Positions 1-9,811 of a stretch of DNA of 64,000 nucleotides are shown here, piece after piece (position 1 is the first letter of the stretch; each line of letters begins with the position of its first letter). The stretch comes from Amyelois transitella (taxonomy: Eukaryota; Arthropoda; Insecta; Lepidoptera; Pyralidae), in the NCBI RefSeq assembly GCF_032362555.1, contig NC_083536.1, positions 496,001-560,000 of the forward strand, given 5' to 3'. The translations under genes and the position numbers were made by a program. Under the pieces are notes generated by a model. That model was given only the letters and a program-made list of their open reading frames with translations. It was not told where the DNA came from and made no database searches.

Positions 1-2840
1 TTCAGGCGGTAGTAACAATTTTTTACAATCTCGGTGACGTGCCTTTCAAATAGCAGTCTACTGTCCATTACAACACCAAGGTTTCTGGCTTCTGCAACTT
101 CTTTAATTTCAATTTCTTTCAGTTTGATAACGGGTGTATGACTCTTGATATTAGAGGATTGTGCGTTAGTGCCCATTATTATATACATGGACTTTTTCGG
201 ATTCACTACTAATCCATTGGCATCAGACCATTTCACTACTTGTGAAAGATCACTATTAATCTGATTTACCGCAATGTCTGTATTCTCTGCATTGAAAGTT
301 TTGTAGATTTGCAGGTCATCTGCGTAGAGGTGGTATTTACAATTTTTTATGATCTTCGGCAAGTCCGCTGTATAAAGAATAAATAATAAGGGTCCTAATA
401 TTGATCCTTGGGGGACACCTTTATTCAAACATTCATTTTTTGAAATTAATTTAGTCCCATCAATAGAAGTAATTTCCACTCTTTGGTAGCGATTTGTCAG
501 GTAGCTGGAGAACCATTTTACAGTTAAACCATCAAACCCATAATACACGAGCTTAGCCATAAGTATGGTTGTATTAATGGTGTCAAAAGCACGACTGTAA
601 TCCAGCAGCACGAGGATCGCACCTTCACCAACATCTCTACCTGCCAATATATCGTCAACCACATCCAGGAGAGCTGTAGCCGTGCTTCTGCCAGGGCGAA
701 ATCCAGACTGCTTAGAAGGAAGTATATTATTTGCATCTAAGTATTGAACCAGCTGCAGAGTAACTACTTTTTCCAAAATTTTAGATAAGAAAGGTAATAT
801 ACTTATCGCCCGGAGGTCCTTTAATTCTTTTGGATTGCTAACTTTTGGGAGTGGATGGACTATAGCGTGTTTCCATTGATCTGGAAACACACCGCTTTCA
901 ATAGACATATTTATCAGCGCCGTGATATAAGGTAAGGTATGTGGTAAAGTGAGAAATATCATGTCCATTGAAATGCCATCCACACCTTGAGCATTAGAAC
1001 TAAATTGTTTAATTATTTTGAACACCGTAGCCTCATCAACCGGAACCAAACTAAAAATCGACTGGCTAAATCTGTTGAACCATAGGGACATCAATTGTTC
1101 CATATCTAAAGTGGTGTTTCCGGGAACGTCTAGGAAATATTTGTTAATATCATCAGGCTTAGAGACATTCGGTGGTATTTCTGATTGCTCTTTATTAAAA
1201 TTTAAATGACGATTTATATTTTTCCATAAACTACGTGGATCTTTTATATTTTTATTTATTCTATGACGAAAATATGCCGATTTCTCACTGTGCAATGCTT
1301 CATTAACTAACTTTTTCAATTCTTTGTATGCTGATTTGTCTTTATCTAATTTAGTTTTCCGACTCTTAGCGTGCGCCTCGTCCCTTAGCTTCATCATTAC
1401 TTTAACATTATCTGTTATCCAAGGATAACTCTGCTCTTTTATAAAAGAAGTTTTCAGCGGGGCATGTCGATCAAACAGTGCTGTTATTTGTTTGTTAAAA
1501 GCGTCAAGAGAATCGTCTACATTGTCGCACAACAACTCGTCCCATGGTATAGATTCAACATCCCTATCAAAGGCATCAACATCAATATCCTTCAGTGGTC
1601 TATAAGTTATACGTTTGGGCTTTGGTTTTGGCTTTTTTATATTCAACTCAAAGGATACAAATGCGTGATGACTCAAATCTGGCACATAATCAACCACAAG
1701 GTCTATGACCCCGGTGCTGCTACAAACGACGTCTAGCAATTTAGCGGAGTGGTCAGTGAAATGTGTCGGTTCTGTTACGTATTGGCGTAGATTCATGCAA
1801 TCGATGAAATCCATAAGATTTTTGGCGTTACTTTCATTAGGCTCCAATAAATTTATATTAAAATCTCCAACCAAAATCACATGGTCATATCTTGAAAAAA
1901 GACTTACTGACTCTGTCATTGCATTCAAAAATGTTTCTACGTTCATCCACTGAGGTCGGTATGCAGTCCCTATAGCGATCCTATAGCCACCATGCTTTAT
2001 GCTCAACCACATTTGTTCCACATGCTCACACGGTGGGTGTTCAAGGATTCGTGCACTTATTCCACGTCGCACATAGAAACCGACCCCTCCACCGCCCGTG
2101 CGTGGTGCATGTACAGACCGCGTCACATGACGAAGCCCAAAGCCAGGCACTGTTGGTGCGCGTGCATCTTGGTCTTCCTTAAGCCATGTCTCATTAATGG
2201 CGAGTATATCCACCGCGTGACGCTCTATGGTAACTAAAAACTCGTCACGGAGACGACGACTCCCCAGAGATCCAGGGTTTAATAGGCCTAATGTTAAATG
2301 TTGTCGTTTAATAAATACTATTATAAAACTATAAGAAATTTCTATGTAAATGCTATTATTTAAATAAAACTTCAAAACCGTAACATGACGCCATGCCAGT
2401 CGAAAAAAATAAATCATACGTTCAACATCCAGTACCCATTCATTATGATTATTAGTACATAAAATAAAATAATTATTGTAATAAACAAATTCATTAATAA
2501 TAAATAAATACAAAGTAAGATAAGAATAAAATATACATAAATTAGTTGAAATACAAACTGCTTGCACCAATAAAATCCAGAGAATTACAAGACAATTATT
2601 ATCGGACTCACCAAAGTTAGGTATATAAAATATCAATTTCAACGCAATCGCATAAAAACAAAAATAATGTATTACAGAATAAAATCGATCTAAACCACAC
2701 AGCAACCTGAATCCTATTAAAATGTAAATAGACTCTTTAGACCAATAGGCCAAATGGTTGGTACACTCAATAAATTCTATTTTTACTATTAAACCTAAAA
2801 TGACAATTAAAATATAAAGAACCATTTGCAAAGAATACAT
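1..2840 (-). CDS. LINE ORF2: endonuclease-reverse transcriptase, partial at window start
   Basis: One uninterrupted frame (forward codons start at multiples of 3) runs from 2990 to the window edge. I read every codon block I checked without a stop. The first ATG is at 2840. From about 2310 down there is an APE-type endonuclease with INETWLKEDQ, GGGGVGFYVRRG, ILVGDFNINL and HFTDHSAKLLDVV. A linker of about 200 residues follows, then the reverse transcriptase: SKQSGFRPGRSTATALLDVV, motif A LLDYSRAFDTI, GVPQGSILGPLLF and the catalytic YADD at 315-326. The protein would nick target DNA and copy LINE RNA in the nucleus. The first 165 or so residues (2840-2340) are an unexpectedly hydrophobic extension rich in Ile, Leu, Phe and Tyr, in frame with the endonuclease. 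The C-terminus lies outside the window. Confidence 0.9.
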   Translation of the reverse strand, partial: MYSLQMVLYILIVILGLIVKIEFIECTNHLAYWSKESIYILIGFRLLCGLDRFYSVIHYFCFYAIALKLIFYIPNFGESDNNCLVILWILLVQAVCISTNLCIFYSYLTLYLFIINEFVYYNNYFILCTNNHNEWVLDVERMIYFFRLAWRHVTVLKFYLNNSIYIEISYSFIIVFIKRQHLTLGLLNPGSLGSRRLRDEFLVTIERHAVDILAINETWLKEDQDARAPTVPGFGLRHVTRSVHAPRTGGGGVGFYVRRGISARILEHPPCEHVEQMWLSIKHGGYRIAIGTAYRPQWMNVETFLNAMTESVSLFSRYDHVILVGDFNINLLEPNESNAKNLMDFIDCMNLRQYVTEPTHFTDHSAKLLDVVCSSTGVIDLVVDYVPDLSHHAFVSFELNIKKPKPKPKRITYRPLKDIDVDAFDRDVESIPWDELLCDNVDDSLDAFNKQITALFDRHAPLKTSFIKEQSYPWITDNVKVMMKLRDEAHAKSRKTKLDKDKSAYKELKKLVNEALHSEKSAYFRHRINKNIKDPRSLWKNINRHLNFNKEQSEIPPNVSKPDDINKYFLDVPGNTTLDMEQLMSLWFNRFSQSIFSLVPVDEATVFKIIKQFSSNAQGVDGISMDMIFLTLPHTLPYITALINMSIESGVFPDQWKHAIVHPLPKVSNPKELKDLRAISILPFLSKILEKVVTLQLVQYLDANNILPSKQSGFRPGRSTATALLDVVDDILAGRDVGEGAILVLLDYSRAFDTINTTILMAKLVYYGFDGLTVKWFSSYLTNRYQRVEITSIDGTKLISKNECLNKGVPQGSILGPLLFILYTADLPKIIKNCKYHLYADDLQIYKTFNAENTDIAVNQINSDLSQVVKWSDANGLVVNPKKSMYIIMGTNAQSSNIKSHTPVIKLKEIEIKEVAEARNLGVVMDSRLLFERHVTEIVKNCYYRL

Positions 2841-2956
2841 TTTACAATCAGGCAAACATTTCGGCTTTACGGCATCAACATAATAACAGATATAAAATAA
2901 TAAACCTATGAGAACAATGTAAAGTTTATTTCTGAAACTAATTAACCTACTTTTTT

Positions 2957-4132
2957 TTAAGTAGGACCAACAGTGCAGTCCCCAAAAACCTCAATAATGT
3001 CCTTGTCACAACGAAGTCGTACACTCGCCTTCCCTTGCTCCTTCCTTGCATAGACTTTACCCTCTCTTGTCCATACGAACTTCCAGTGCATACGCTTTGC
3101 GGCTTCTCGTACTCTTTGGAACAGTTGCCGGTTACGTTTTGTGAGTCTCTCATTAACAAAAAAAGAGCGAAAGGGCGCTCGTTCTTGCAGATTCATTCCC
3201 TCGGTAGTAACTCCTCGGCGAACGCGCACGGCACGCAGCAGAGCGTCGCGGGTAGCGCGGCGAGCCAGACGCGCGACGAGCGGGCGGGGGCGCGCGCGCT
3301 CGGCCGCTTCCTCGCCGCCCGGCGCCGGCGCCGCTGCAGCAGGTCCCATACGCTGAGCGTGCACCACATCACGTTCCTCTAGGTCAACACCAAGTTTTTT
3401 CGCAACGGTCAAGATAACGTGTATCGAATTTTCATTCTTTACTTCAGGAAGACTCGCGATCTCAATGTCGCTTCCTAGCGCTTCCTGTTCGCGATCTTGT
3501 AACTCCCTCTGTAACTGTGATACTGTGCTTTCTAGCTCCTGTATCTTACAACTTTCTAGTTCACTTTTTCTGTTCTCAATCACAGTTACTCTTTGCTCCA
3601 ATCTATCCATTCGCGTATTTATTGCATCTGTAAAACTGGTAATTTTGTCGCACATCCGACTTAATTCCTGTCGCATCGCACGCATTTCTTCCGCAAAAAC
3701 CTTTACATAATTCGAAGAATTTGGTGAGCTTTCAGTTTCATCTTTTAGGTCATACGATAGTAAAGACTCGTTCACAGTTGTTTTTGTGGACCTGCTTCGT
3801 AATGTTACATTTTCATTGTCAATAGGGGACTCAATATCAAGAACGTCCTCGGTACTAATGCTGCTAGGTGGATTCGCACGAACGGGTGTATTCAGGTTTC
3901 CCTGTTTCGGGATTTTGCTCAGGCATTCAGGACATTTCCAATTATTCTTACGTTCTGAGTTAGCAGAATAGAATGAGCGATATCGTTCACTGCTTATATT
4001 CAAACATAGAATATCATATGCTGCTTTGCAAGCGATACAGCGAAGGTGTTCCTTCTTTAACAGTGATTTTTTACATCCTGCACAATTTTCTGGACCACCA
4101 GATTTAGATGTTGACTGCATTGTTTCTGACAC
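2957..4132 (-). CDS. LINE ORF1: PHD-like finger, coiled coil and FP-like RNA-binding domain
   Basis: A 391-residue protein. The N-terminus has a Cys/His-rich PHD-like finger (CAGCKKSLLKK, CIACKAAYDILC, then WKCPEC). A charged heptad-rich segment at about residues 170-225 (SRMCDKITSF onward) should form a coiled coil. The C-terminal 130 residues hold a region like the baculovirus-FP-type domain often seen in LINE ORF1 (VVHAQRMG, FVNERLTKRNRQLFQRVREA, WTREGKVYARK). By analogy it would coat LINE RNA and act as chaperone in the RNP. A GC-rich patch at 3225-3350 encodes an Ala/Arg-rich stretch unlike the AT-rich remainder. ORF1 stops at 2957 next to a run of eight A residues, in a different frame from ORF2. 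The start is the first ATG after the 5' leader. Confidence 0.85.
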   Translation of the reverse strand: MSETMQSTSKSGGPENCAGCKKSLLKKEHLRCIACKAAYDILCLNISSERYRSFYSANSERKNNWKCPECLSKIPKQGNLNTPVRANPPSSISTEDVLDIESPIDNENVTLRSRSTKTTVNESLLSYDLKDETESSPNSSNYVKVFAEEMRAMRQELSRMCDKITSFTDAINTRMDRLEQRVTVIENRKSELESCKIQELESTVSQLQRELQDREQEALGSDIEIASLPEVKNENSIHVILTVAKKLGVDLEERDVVHAQRMGPAAAAPAPGGEEAAERARPRPLVARLARRATRDALLRAVRVRRGVTTEGMNLQERAPFRSFFVNERLTKRNRQLFQRVREAAKRMHWKFVWTREGKVYARKEQGKASVRLRCDKDIIEVFGDCTVGPT

Positions 4133-4618
4133 AGCTAGCGCCCTCTATTGCTGGGTAGCTGAATACGTATTGATCTTATGTTTTAGTTCCGTACTAAAAC
4201 TGTAGATGGCGCACTTTACAACGCCATCTGTTGTCCAGTAGCAGAAGCTGCTGGTTATGCAAGCATATCACTGTACGTTAATTTGGTAAATTTAAAATTA
4301 ATCACTATTATGCTGTTCAAATGTGCCTTCCTTTAGTGTAAACTGGTGAAATACAAGATACTTATTGTCTGTGCGTAAAAATTATATCAATTAAATTAAA
4401 GTCACTCACTTTATTTGCATATATCTGGTTGCACTATGTTTTGTATGAATTCTTTTTACCACGGTAGTATATTTCAATACAAACACTGTCACTTGACTAT
4501 TGTACTTTTATAATTGTTTTTACGCAATCACTTAACATGTCCCGAAACTTTTACTATTTTTTAAACTCAAAATATGCGGAGCACAATGTTAACCTGCGCC
4601 ACCTAGTGGCAGAAACTC
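4133..4618 (-). other. 5' untranslated region of LINE-1
   Basis: No ORF. It lies between the ORF1 start and the RTE junction and contains short gcgccatct/gatggcgc-type motifs at 4207-4231 and a gccacctagtggc palindromic motif near 4600. These are typical of LINE promoters in insects, but the function here is inferred. Confidence 0.5.
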
Positions 4619-6158
4619 GTGCTTCCACAATTTCGAACATTTCAATTTCGCCTTCCATCTCACTCTCTTTTTCTTCGCTATAGCAGAAATCTTTCTTATT
4701 TCCTTCCTTTTTTTCAAATAAACTTTCAAAATAGTCCTTCCATATCTTTAGTACACATTCTTCTCCTTTCACAACGCTACCATCCTGGCATCTGATCCTA
4801 GTCAGCTCTCTGGTTATAGTATTTCCTCGGGCTGACCTTACGGATTTCCAGAATACTTTCAGATTTGACTGAAAGTCTTCTGATAGCCTTTTATCAAAAT
4901 CCTCTTTATACTCTTCTTTCTTTCTAATCACAGCTTTCTTAACCAAATCTTTCATTTTCTTATATTCCTTACGTGCTTCATTCACATCTTCATCTATAAC
5001 CTCTTGCATTCTTAAGTTAGCTTTTGCTGCTAACAAATCCAGCCATGCTTTCTTCTTTAATCGCACAAGTTCTTGCACATCTTTACTCATCCACGCATTT
5101 TTGTGATTTTTTCCTTTCCTTCTTCTACTTACACCACACACTTCAACAGCTACTTTCACAATTCTTTCTTTAAATTCCTTCCATCCATCTTCAATATCGC
5201 TCATTTCCTCTAAATCTTCAAATTCATCCTTCAGTCTATTAATATACTTCTTACCTACATCCATATCTTGCAAATTTTCTACTTTTACTCTTTCCAAAGC
5301 GCTGGTTTGCTCCCTTACCCTGTGCCGCCAGCGATTGAAGATACCCCTTATCCGGGATATCACCAGTAAATGGTCCGAGTCAATGCCAGCACCGCGATAT
5401 GCACGGGTATCCAGCACTTTGTTCTTCAATCTTTCATCTACAATCACAAAGTCTATCATACTTTTTAAAATACCTTCCACTCTTGTGTAGGTGTGGATCT
5501 CTTTATGTTGAAACATTGAGTTCGACACAAAAAGATCCCACTCTAGACAAATTTCTAATACACTTCTTCCATTATCATTCACCTTTTCGTCACCAAACGC
5601 ACCAAGCACCTTTTCATATCCATCACGCTTTACACCCACCCATCCATTAAAATCACCTAACATAATAATCTTCTCATTTGGCTTGGTAACTTTCAATACT
5701 TCTCTTACACTATTCCAGAACTCCTCGTTTTCGCTTTTTGCTGATGTTGTACCCCTCGAACCCACATCCCAAGGTGCATAAACACCTAGAACGAAGATCC
5801 GAGTGATTCCAACTTTCAGCCTAATCCATAGAAGACGAGGGCTGACACACTCATACTCATTCACGCACTCAGCCATTCGTGCAGAAAGAATTAGACCGAC
5901 CCCTTGACAGCCTCGGCTGGTACTGGACATTCCAGACCAATACGCCGTGTAAGGGCCGTGCTGCGTCGCGTCGCATCCTTTCCGCTTCGTTTCATTCACG
6001 CACAACACATCCAAACGTCTTTCATCCATCATCTGGCATACTTCCTCAATCTTATCCTTCATTCCTCCTCTTACATTCATCGTCGCAAAGCGGCTTTCAG
6101 CAGACCGCATACCGCTCCCGCCGGGAACGAGACGTGATGGGGTGCGGACACCATCGCC
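4619..6158 (-). mobile_element. RTE-clade LINE, 5' (endonuclease) portion
   Basis: Minus-strand RTE fragment. Its endonuclease ORF fuses at 6158 to the C-terminal RT frame of LINE-X and breaks at about 4619, exactly where the LINE-1 5' leader begins. Comparison with the second RTE copy (39905-41547, 59505-59835) places the break within the EIEMFEIVEA segment, before the RT. The rest of this copy probably continues beyond LINE-1, outside the window. Confidence 0.85.
4619..6158 (-). pseudogene. RTE endonuclease domain, 3' truncated; chimeric ORF with host LINE
   Basis: The open frame runs 6299-4554 (581 codons). The first 47 codons belong to LINE-X (FTLLGINIDS) and the last 20 or so to LINE-1 leader sequence. 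Between them are about 510 residues of RTE endonuclease and linker: ATMNVRGGMKDKIEEV, LCVNETKRKG, GVGLILSARM, VLGVYAPWD, IIMLGDFNGWVG, SMIDFVIVDERL and DSDHLLVISR, which holds the catalytic Asp/His region. A coiled, Lys/Glu-rich linker follows. This N-terminal part is close to proteins mis-annotated as craniofacial development protein 2 in insects. No RT domain remains, so it is not autonomous. The fused ORF is an accident of insertion, not a host gene. Confidence 0.85.
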
Positions 6159-7336
6159 GCTATCTATGTTTATGCCTAATAGAGTAAATTGATTTACTAC
6201 CTCCAAGTCCGTTCCATTGAAGTTAATTTTAAATTTTAATGGTGGTTTTTGATATGGGTGGAAGATCATTAATTTTCTTTTTGCATAGTTTATTTCCAAA
6301 TTGTGTTCATTTAGCCATTTTGATATTTTTGTAAGGATATCATTAAGGTTTTCATTAAAGTAAATTGGTATTATTTTGGGTAGAAGTTAAGATCGAAATG
6401 TCATCCGCAAACAAGACACAATGCGTATCATTCATTATTTTTGGAAAATCATTTATGTGCAGAAGAAACAATAGACGACCGAGAACGCTGCCTTGTGGAA
6501 TAGAAGAGCTAGTCGATTTACAGTTTGACCGAACAACATTAACTATGTTGGTTTTGTGATCAAAATACTCAATTTCCACGAACTGTTTTCTGTTTTTGAG
6601 ATATGAACTAAACCATTTGTGCGCAGTTCCTCTTACTCCAATACCGTACAATTTGTTTAATAGGATATTATACTGAACCCTGTCGTATGCTTTCGTCATA
6701 TCCAACATCATTCCGATTCCATATTTACCCCCGTCAAGCGTGTTTAATATTTCCTGAACGAATTTGAACACTGCTAATGTTGTTGAGCGATTTTCCCGGA
6801 AGCCATTTTGGCATTCGTCAAACAATTTATATTTTTCACAGAAGCTGTAAACGCGGTTTGCCATAACTTTTTCAAAAATTTTAGAAGCAGTTGGTAAGAG
6901 TGCAATAGGACGGTAGTTGTTCAAGTCTGTTTTTTCATTATTTTTGTGAACCGGTTTTGTCATTGTAATTTTTAATAACTCGGGGAAAATTCCTTCGTTT
7001 AATGATTGGTTAGTAAACAAAATGGTAGGGTTAGTTCTTCAGCGCATTCTCTAAACAAGTTTGGAGGCAGCTAATCTATACCGTGGCTTCGTTTATTTTT
7101 TAAGTTTCTGATAATTTTATATATTTCTTTGTCATCTATAGGACGAATATATATACTGTTTTCTGTGTCACAATATATAGGCTGAGATGTTTTAGATCCC
7201 CGTACCTTTCTCGCCTATGCGTGCAAAGTAATTGTTAAAATGGTTGACTATTTCTACAGGGTCAGTGACTGTTTTTTTGTTTATATGTAATTCCATGTTA
7301 TTTTTTGCCGTAACATATTTTTTATTTGTGCACTAG
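6159..7336 (-). pseudogene. LINE-X reverse transcriptase remnant
   Basis: The clearest frame is 7020-6355 with KPVHKNNEKTDLNNYRPIAL, GFRENRSTTLAVFKFV, motif A MMLDMTKAYDRV, SIPQGSVLGRLLFLLHINDF and catalytic FADD. The upstream frame (7330-7021) carries broken N-terminal RT sequence with stops. The thumb region continues after a frameshift into 6299-6159 (KLMIFHPYQKPP, FTLLGINIDS), where the RTE insertion begins. At least one frameshift (near 6355) and several upstream stops make it inactive. Confidence 0.8.
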
Positions 7337-7726
7337 TTAACAACACTCCACATTGTTTTGACTTTGTTTGTTGATTTTTTTATTCTTTCCTTGTAGTACA
7401 ATTTTTTGGATGTAATTACAGACTTTTTTTAATATATATTTGTATTTTTTATAATAATTATGTAAAATTTTATTATTTGATCTTAAATTAAGGAGTTTTA
7501 ATAATCTCTTATTTTTACATGATTTTTTTATTCCTACTGTTAACCAATATTTTTTTGGTGTTTTGTTTATTTTTAATTTTTGTTTTGGTATGCATTGGTC
7601 CAAGATGCTCATCATAGTGTTGTGAAATATTGCGTAGTTTTTATTTATATTTTGTTCGACTATGAGTTCGCGCAAATTTAATTCTCTTAATTTTATTTTA
7701 AATGAGTTAATATTATTTTTGTTGTA
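7337..7726 (-). pseudogene. LINE-X linker between endonuclease and RT
   Basis: About 130 residues of Lys/Asn-rich sequence (FKIKLRELNLRELIVEQNIN, CIPKQKLKINKTPKKYWLTV) resemble the endonuclease-RT linker of Jockey-type LINEs, where a 'PW(I/L)T' block and basic residues precede the RT. It ends at the left mariner junction; the endonuclease resumes at 9041. Confidence 0.65.
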
Positions 7727-9040
7727 CATTCAGTCAGAAAAGTATCGGGAATTGATTATTTATTTATGGTTCCAAATTCAAATTTTTGTTTTTTTTGTTG
7801 TTGTTAGATTGGCACAACTGTTTTCCATTTTGGCGCGGAGTTTGAGTTGCATCTGTTGTTTACATTAAATACAGTGCTATTTTTAGTTATATCATATCTA
7901 GTGTGTATTGCTAATTTCATAATGGATAAAAACATCGAACAAAGAGTTTGTCTTAAATTTTGCATTGCCAATGGAATATCGTGTTCGGAGTCACTGAAAA
8001 TGTTACAGAAGGCTTACGGTGAATCGACTTTATCAAAAACTCGTGCTTATGAGTGGTACAAAGCGTTCAAAAGCGGTCGAGATGTGATGGAAGATTTGCC
8101 TCGCTCTGGTAGGCCATCAACGTCTGCAACTGAAGTTAACATCGCAAAAGTGAAGGAAATAGTGACTGAAAATCCTCATTCAACTTTGAGAGAGATAGCC
8201 ACCGAACTTTCTGTATCTCACGAGTCCGTACCATTTTAACTAATAATTTGGGTATGAAACATGTTGCCGCTCGGCTAGTCCCAAAAGACCTGAATTTTTT
8301 TCAAAAACTCAATCGCATGAGAGTCGCTGAGGACATGCTAGAACGAGTCAATTCCGACCCAACATTCATGAAACGCATTGTTACTGGTGACGAGACGTGG
8401 GTTTACGAGTTTGACATGCAAACTAGTCAACAAGCTTCGGAGTGGCGCCTTCCAACTGAACCGAAACCGAAAAAACCACGCCAAAGTCGTTCAAAAGTCA
8501 AAGTCATGTTGACTGTTTTCTTTGACTATCGCGGTGTTGTGCACTCGGAATTCTTGCCGGAAGGTCAAACGGTAAATAAGGAATATTATTTGAGTGTTAT
8601 GCGGCGTTTAAGAGAGCAAATCCGACGAAAAAGGCCAGATTTGTGGAAAGAAAATTCTTGGATTTTGCACCATGATAATGCCCCTTCGCACAAGGCCATC
8701 ATTGTGAATGAATTTTTAACCAAACACTCAACAAATACCATCGAGCAACCACCATATTCACCAGATATGGCTCCAGCCGACTTTTTTCTTTTTCCTAAAC
8801 TCAAATTACCACTTCGTGGCACCCGTTTTCAATCGGTAGAAGACATAAAAGAGAATTCGCGGCGAGAACTGACCTCAATTCCGGAAACAGCGTTTAAAAA
8901 ATGTTTTGATGATTGGATTATTCGTTGGCGTAAGTGTATCGTTTCTAAAGGAGCATATTTTGAAGGTGATAAAATAAATTTGGATGAATAACAAACAGTT
9001 TGTGTATTATTGATCTTTTCCTGCTACTTTCTTGACAGAG
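7727..9040 (+). mobile_element. Mariner-family DNA transposon
   Basis: A 1314-bp element flanked by TA at 7725-7726 and 9041-9042. The ends are imperfect inverted repeats: the left end reads cattcagtcagaaaagta and the right end, reverse-complemented, ctctgtcaagaaagtagc. It interrupts the LINE-X endonuclease/linker. One frameshift in the transposase makes this copy defective. Confidence 0.9.
7922..8991 (+). pseudogene. Mariner transposase, D,D34D, single frameshift
   Basis: The first frame (7922-8239) has the N-terminal helix-turn-helix with KTRAYEWYKAFKSGRD and the linker motif LPRSGRPSTS. A one-base indel near 8230-8236 breaks it at SHESV. The second frame (up to 8991) continues as ILTNNLGMKH and keeps all three catalytic Asp residues: VTGDETWVYEFD, LHHDNAPSHK and, 34 residues later, PADFFLFPKLK. 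Total coding length is about 350 codons, normal for the family. The WVPHEL-type linker motif seen in many mariners reads RLVPKDL. It acts as a cut-and-paste transposase at TA. I cannot assign the subfamily by eye. Confidence 0.9.
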
Positions 9041-9042
9041 TA

Positions 9043-9790
9043 GTATATTCTTTTAATGGCATACCAGTCGTTTTTATTTCGTTTTTGTTTTGTTTTGAAG
9101 CTAATAGTGGTTGCAGCATGTGCGGAAAATCCTAGTTTCTTTACTTTTGTTTTTATTTCGGCTTTGAAATTAGTAAATATTTAATCTATACAAGTAGCAG
9201 ATGTTTTAGTAAAATGTGTCGGCTCGTTTATGTGCTGTTCGAAACTATATTCTGCCATTTGATTAAGGAATTTCTTAATGTTCGGTTTATTTTCTAGAGT
9301 GTTGATATTAAAATCACCGCCTATGACAATTTTATGGGTTGGGTATTTGTTATTTAGGTAATTTAATATTTTTTGTAATTGTTGTTTAAAAATGTCAGAC
9401 CTTCTTCCATTCCAGTATAATGATATTAATAAAACATTTTCATTCAATATTTCCGCGGCACATAATTCCAAATTATATTCTATAGACATCTTGGTAATAT
9501 CAGTCTTCTCTCTTGATTCTATTTGGTCCTGTACTAGGATGCAGACTCCACCACCATCATATTCCCTCCGGCAGTATGATGCAGCGACTTTGTATCCACT
9601 AAAATTTATTAAGTTAATTTTTTCCTTAGTTAGCCACGTGTCAGACATACATATGGCATCATAAGTGGGTTTTTGGTTTATGAATGCTTCCTATAAGTGT
9701 TTTTTGTTGTTGATGCTTTGAAAATTTTGAAACAAGATGTTAAATTGTTGTTTATCTACGAAAGGAGGTATTCTTACTGGGTGTTGACGG
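9043..9790 (-). pseudogene. LINE-X endonuclease domain remnant
   Basis: The frame 9648-9181 encodes MSDTWLTKEKINLINFSGYK, GGGVCILVQDQ, LISLYWNGRRSD, IVIGGDFNINTL and INEPTHFTKTSATCID, an APE-type endonuclease. Upstream (9790-9649) the ORF2 N-terminus is readable but holds stops. The domain ends with a stop at 9181, then decayed sequence runs to the mariner junction. Confidence 0.8.
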
Positions 9791-9811
9791 TCCATTCTCG
9801 CTTTATTTCTT

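Larger units (their letters stand above)
1..4618 (-). mobile_element. CR1/Jockey-type LINE (LINE-1), two ORFs, 3' end beyond window
   Basis: A non-LTR retrotransposon read on the minus strand: a 5' leader (4618-4133), ORF1 (4132-2957) and ORF2 (2840 to the window edge). ORF2 carries an endonuclease followed by a reverse transcriptase, as in the Jockey/CR1 group. No disabling lesion is visible in either ORF, so the copy may be young. Its 5' end abuts RTE-type sequence at about 4618, so it probably inserted into the RTE fragment. The other junction and the target-site duplication lie outside the window. Confidence 0.85.

Noticed and set aside
3035-3382. Plus-strand ORFs at 3035-3382 and 3141-3356
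   Set aside because: Antisense shadows of LINE ORF1 in its GC-rich patch; no homology or independent signal.
5399-6187. Plus-strand ORFs at 5399-5650 and 5879-6187
   Set aside because: Antisense to the RTE endonuclease; no supporting motifs.
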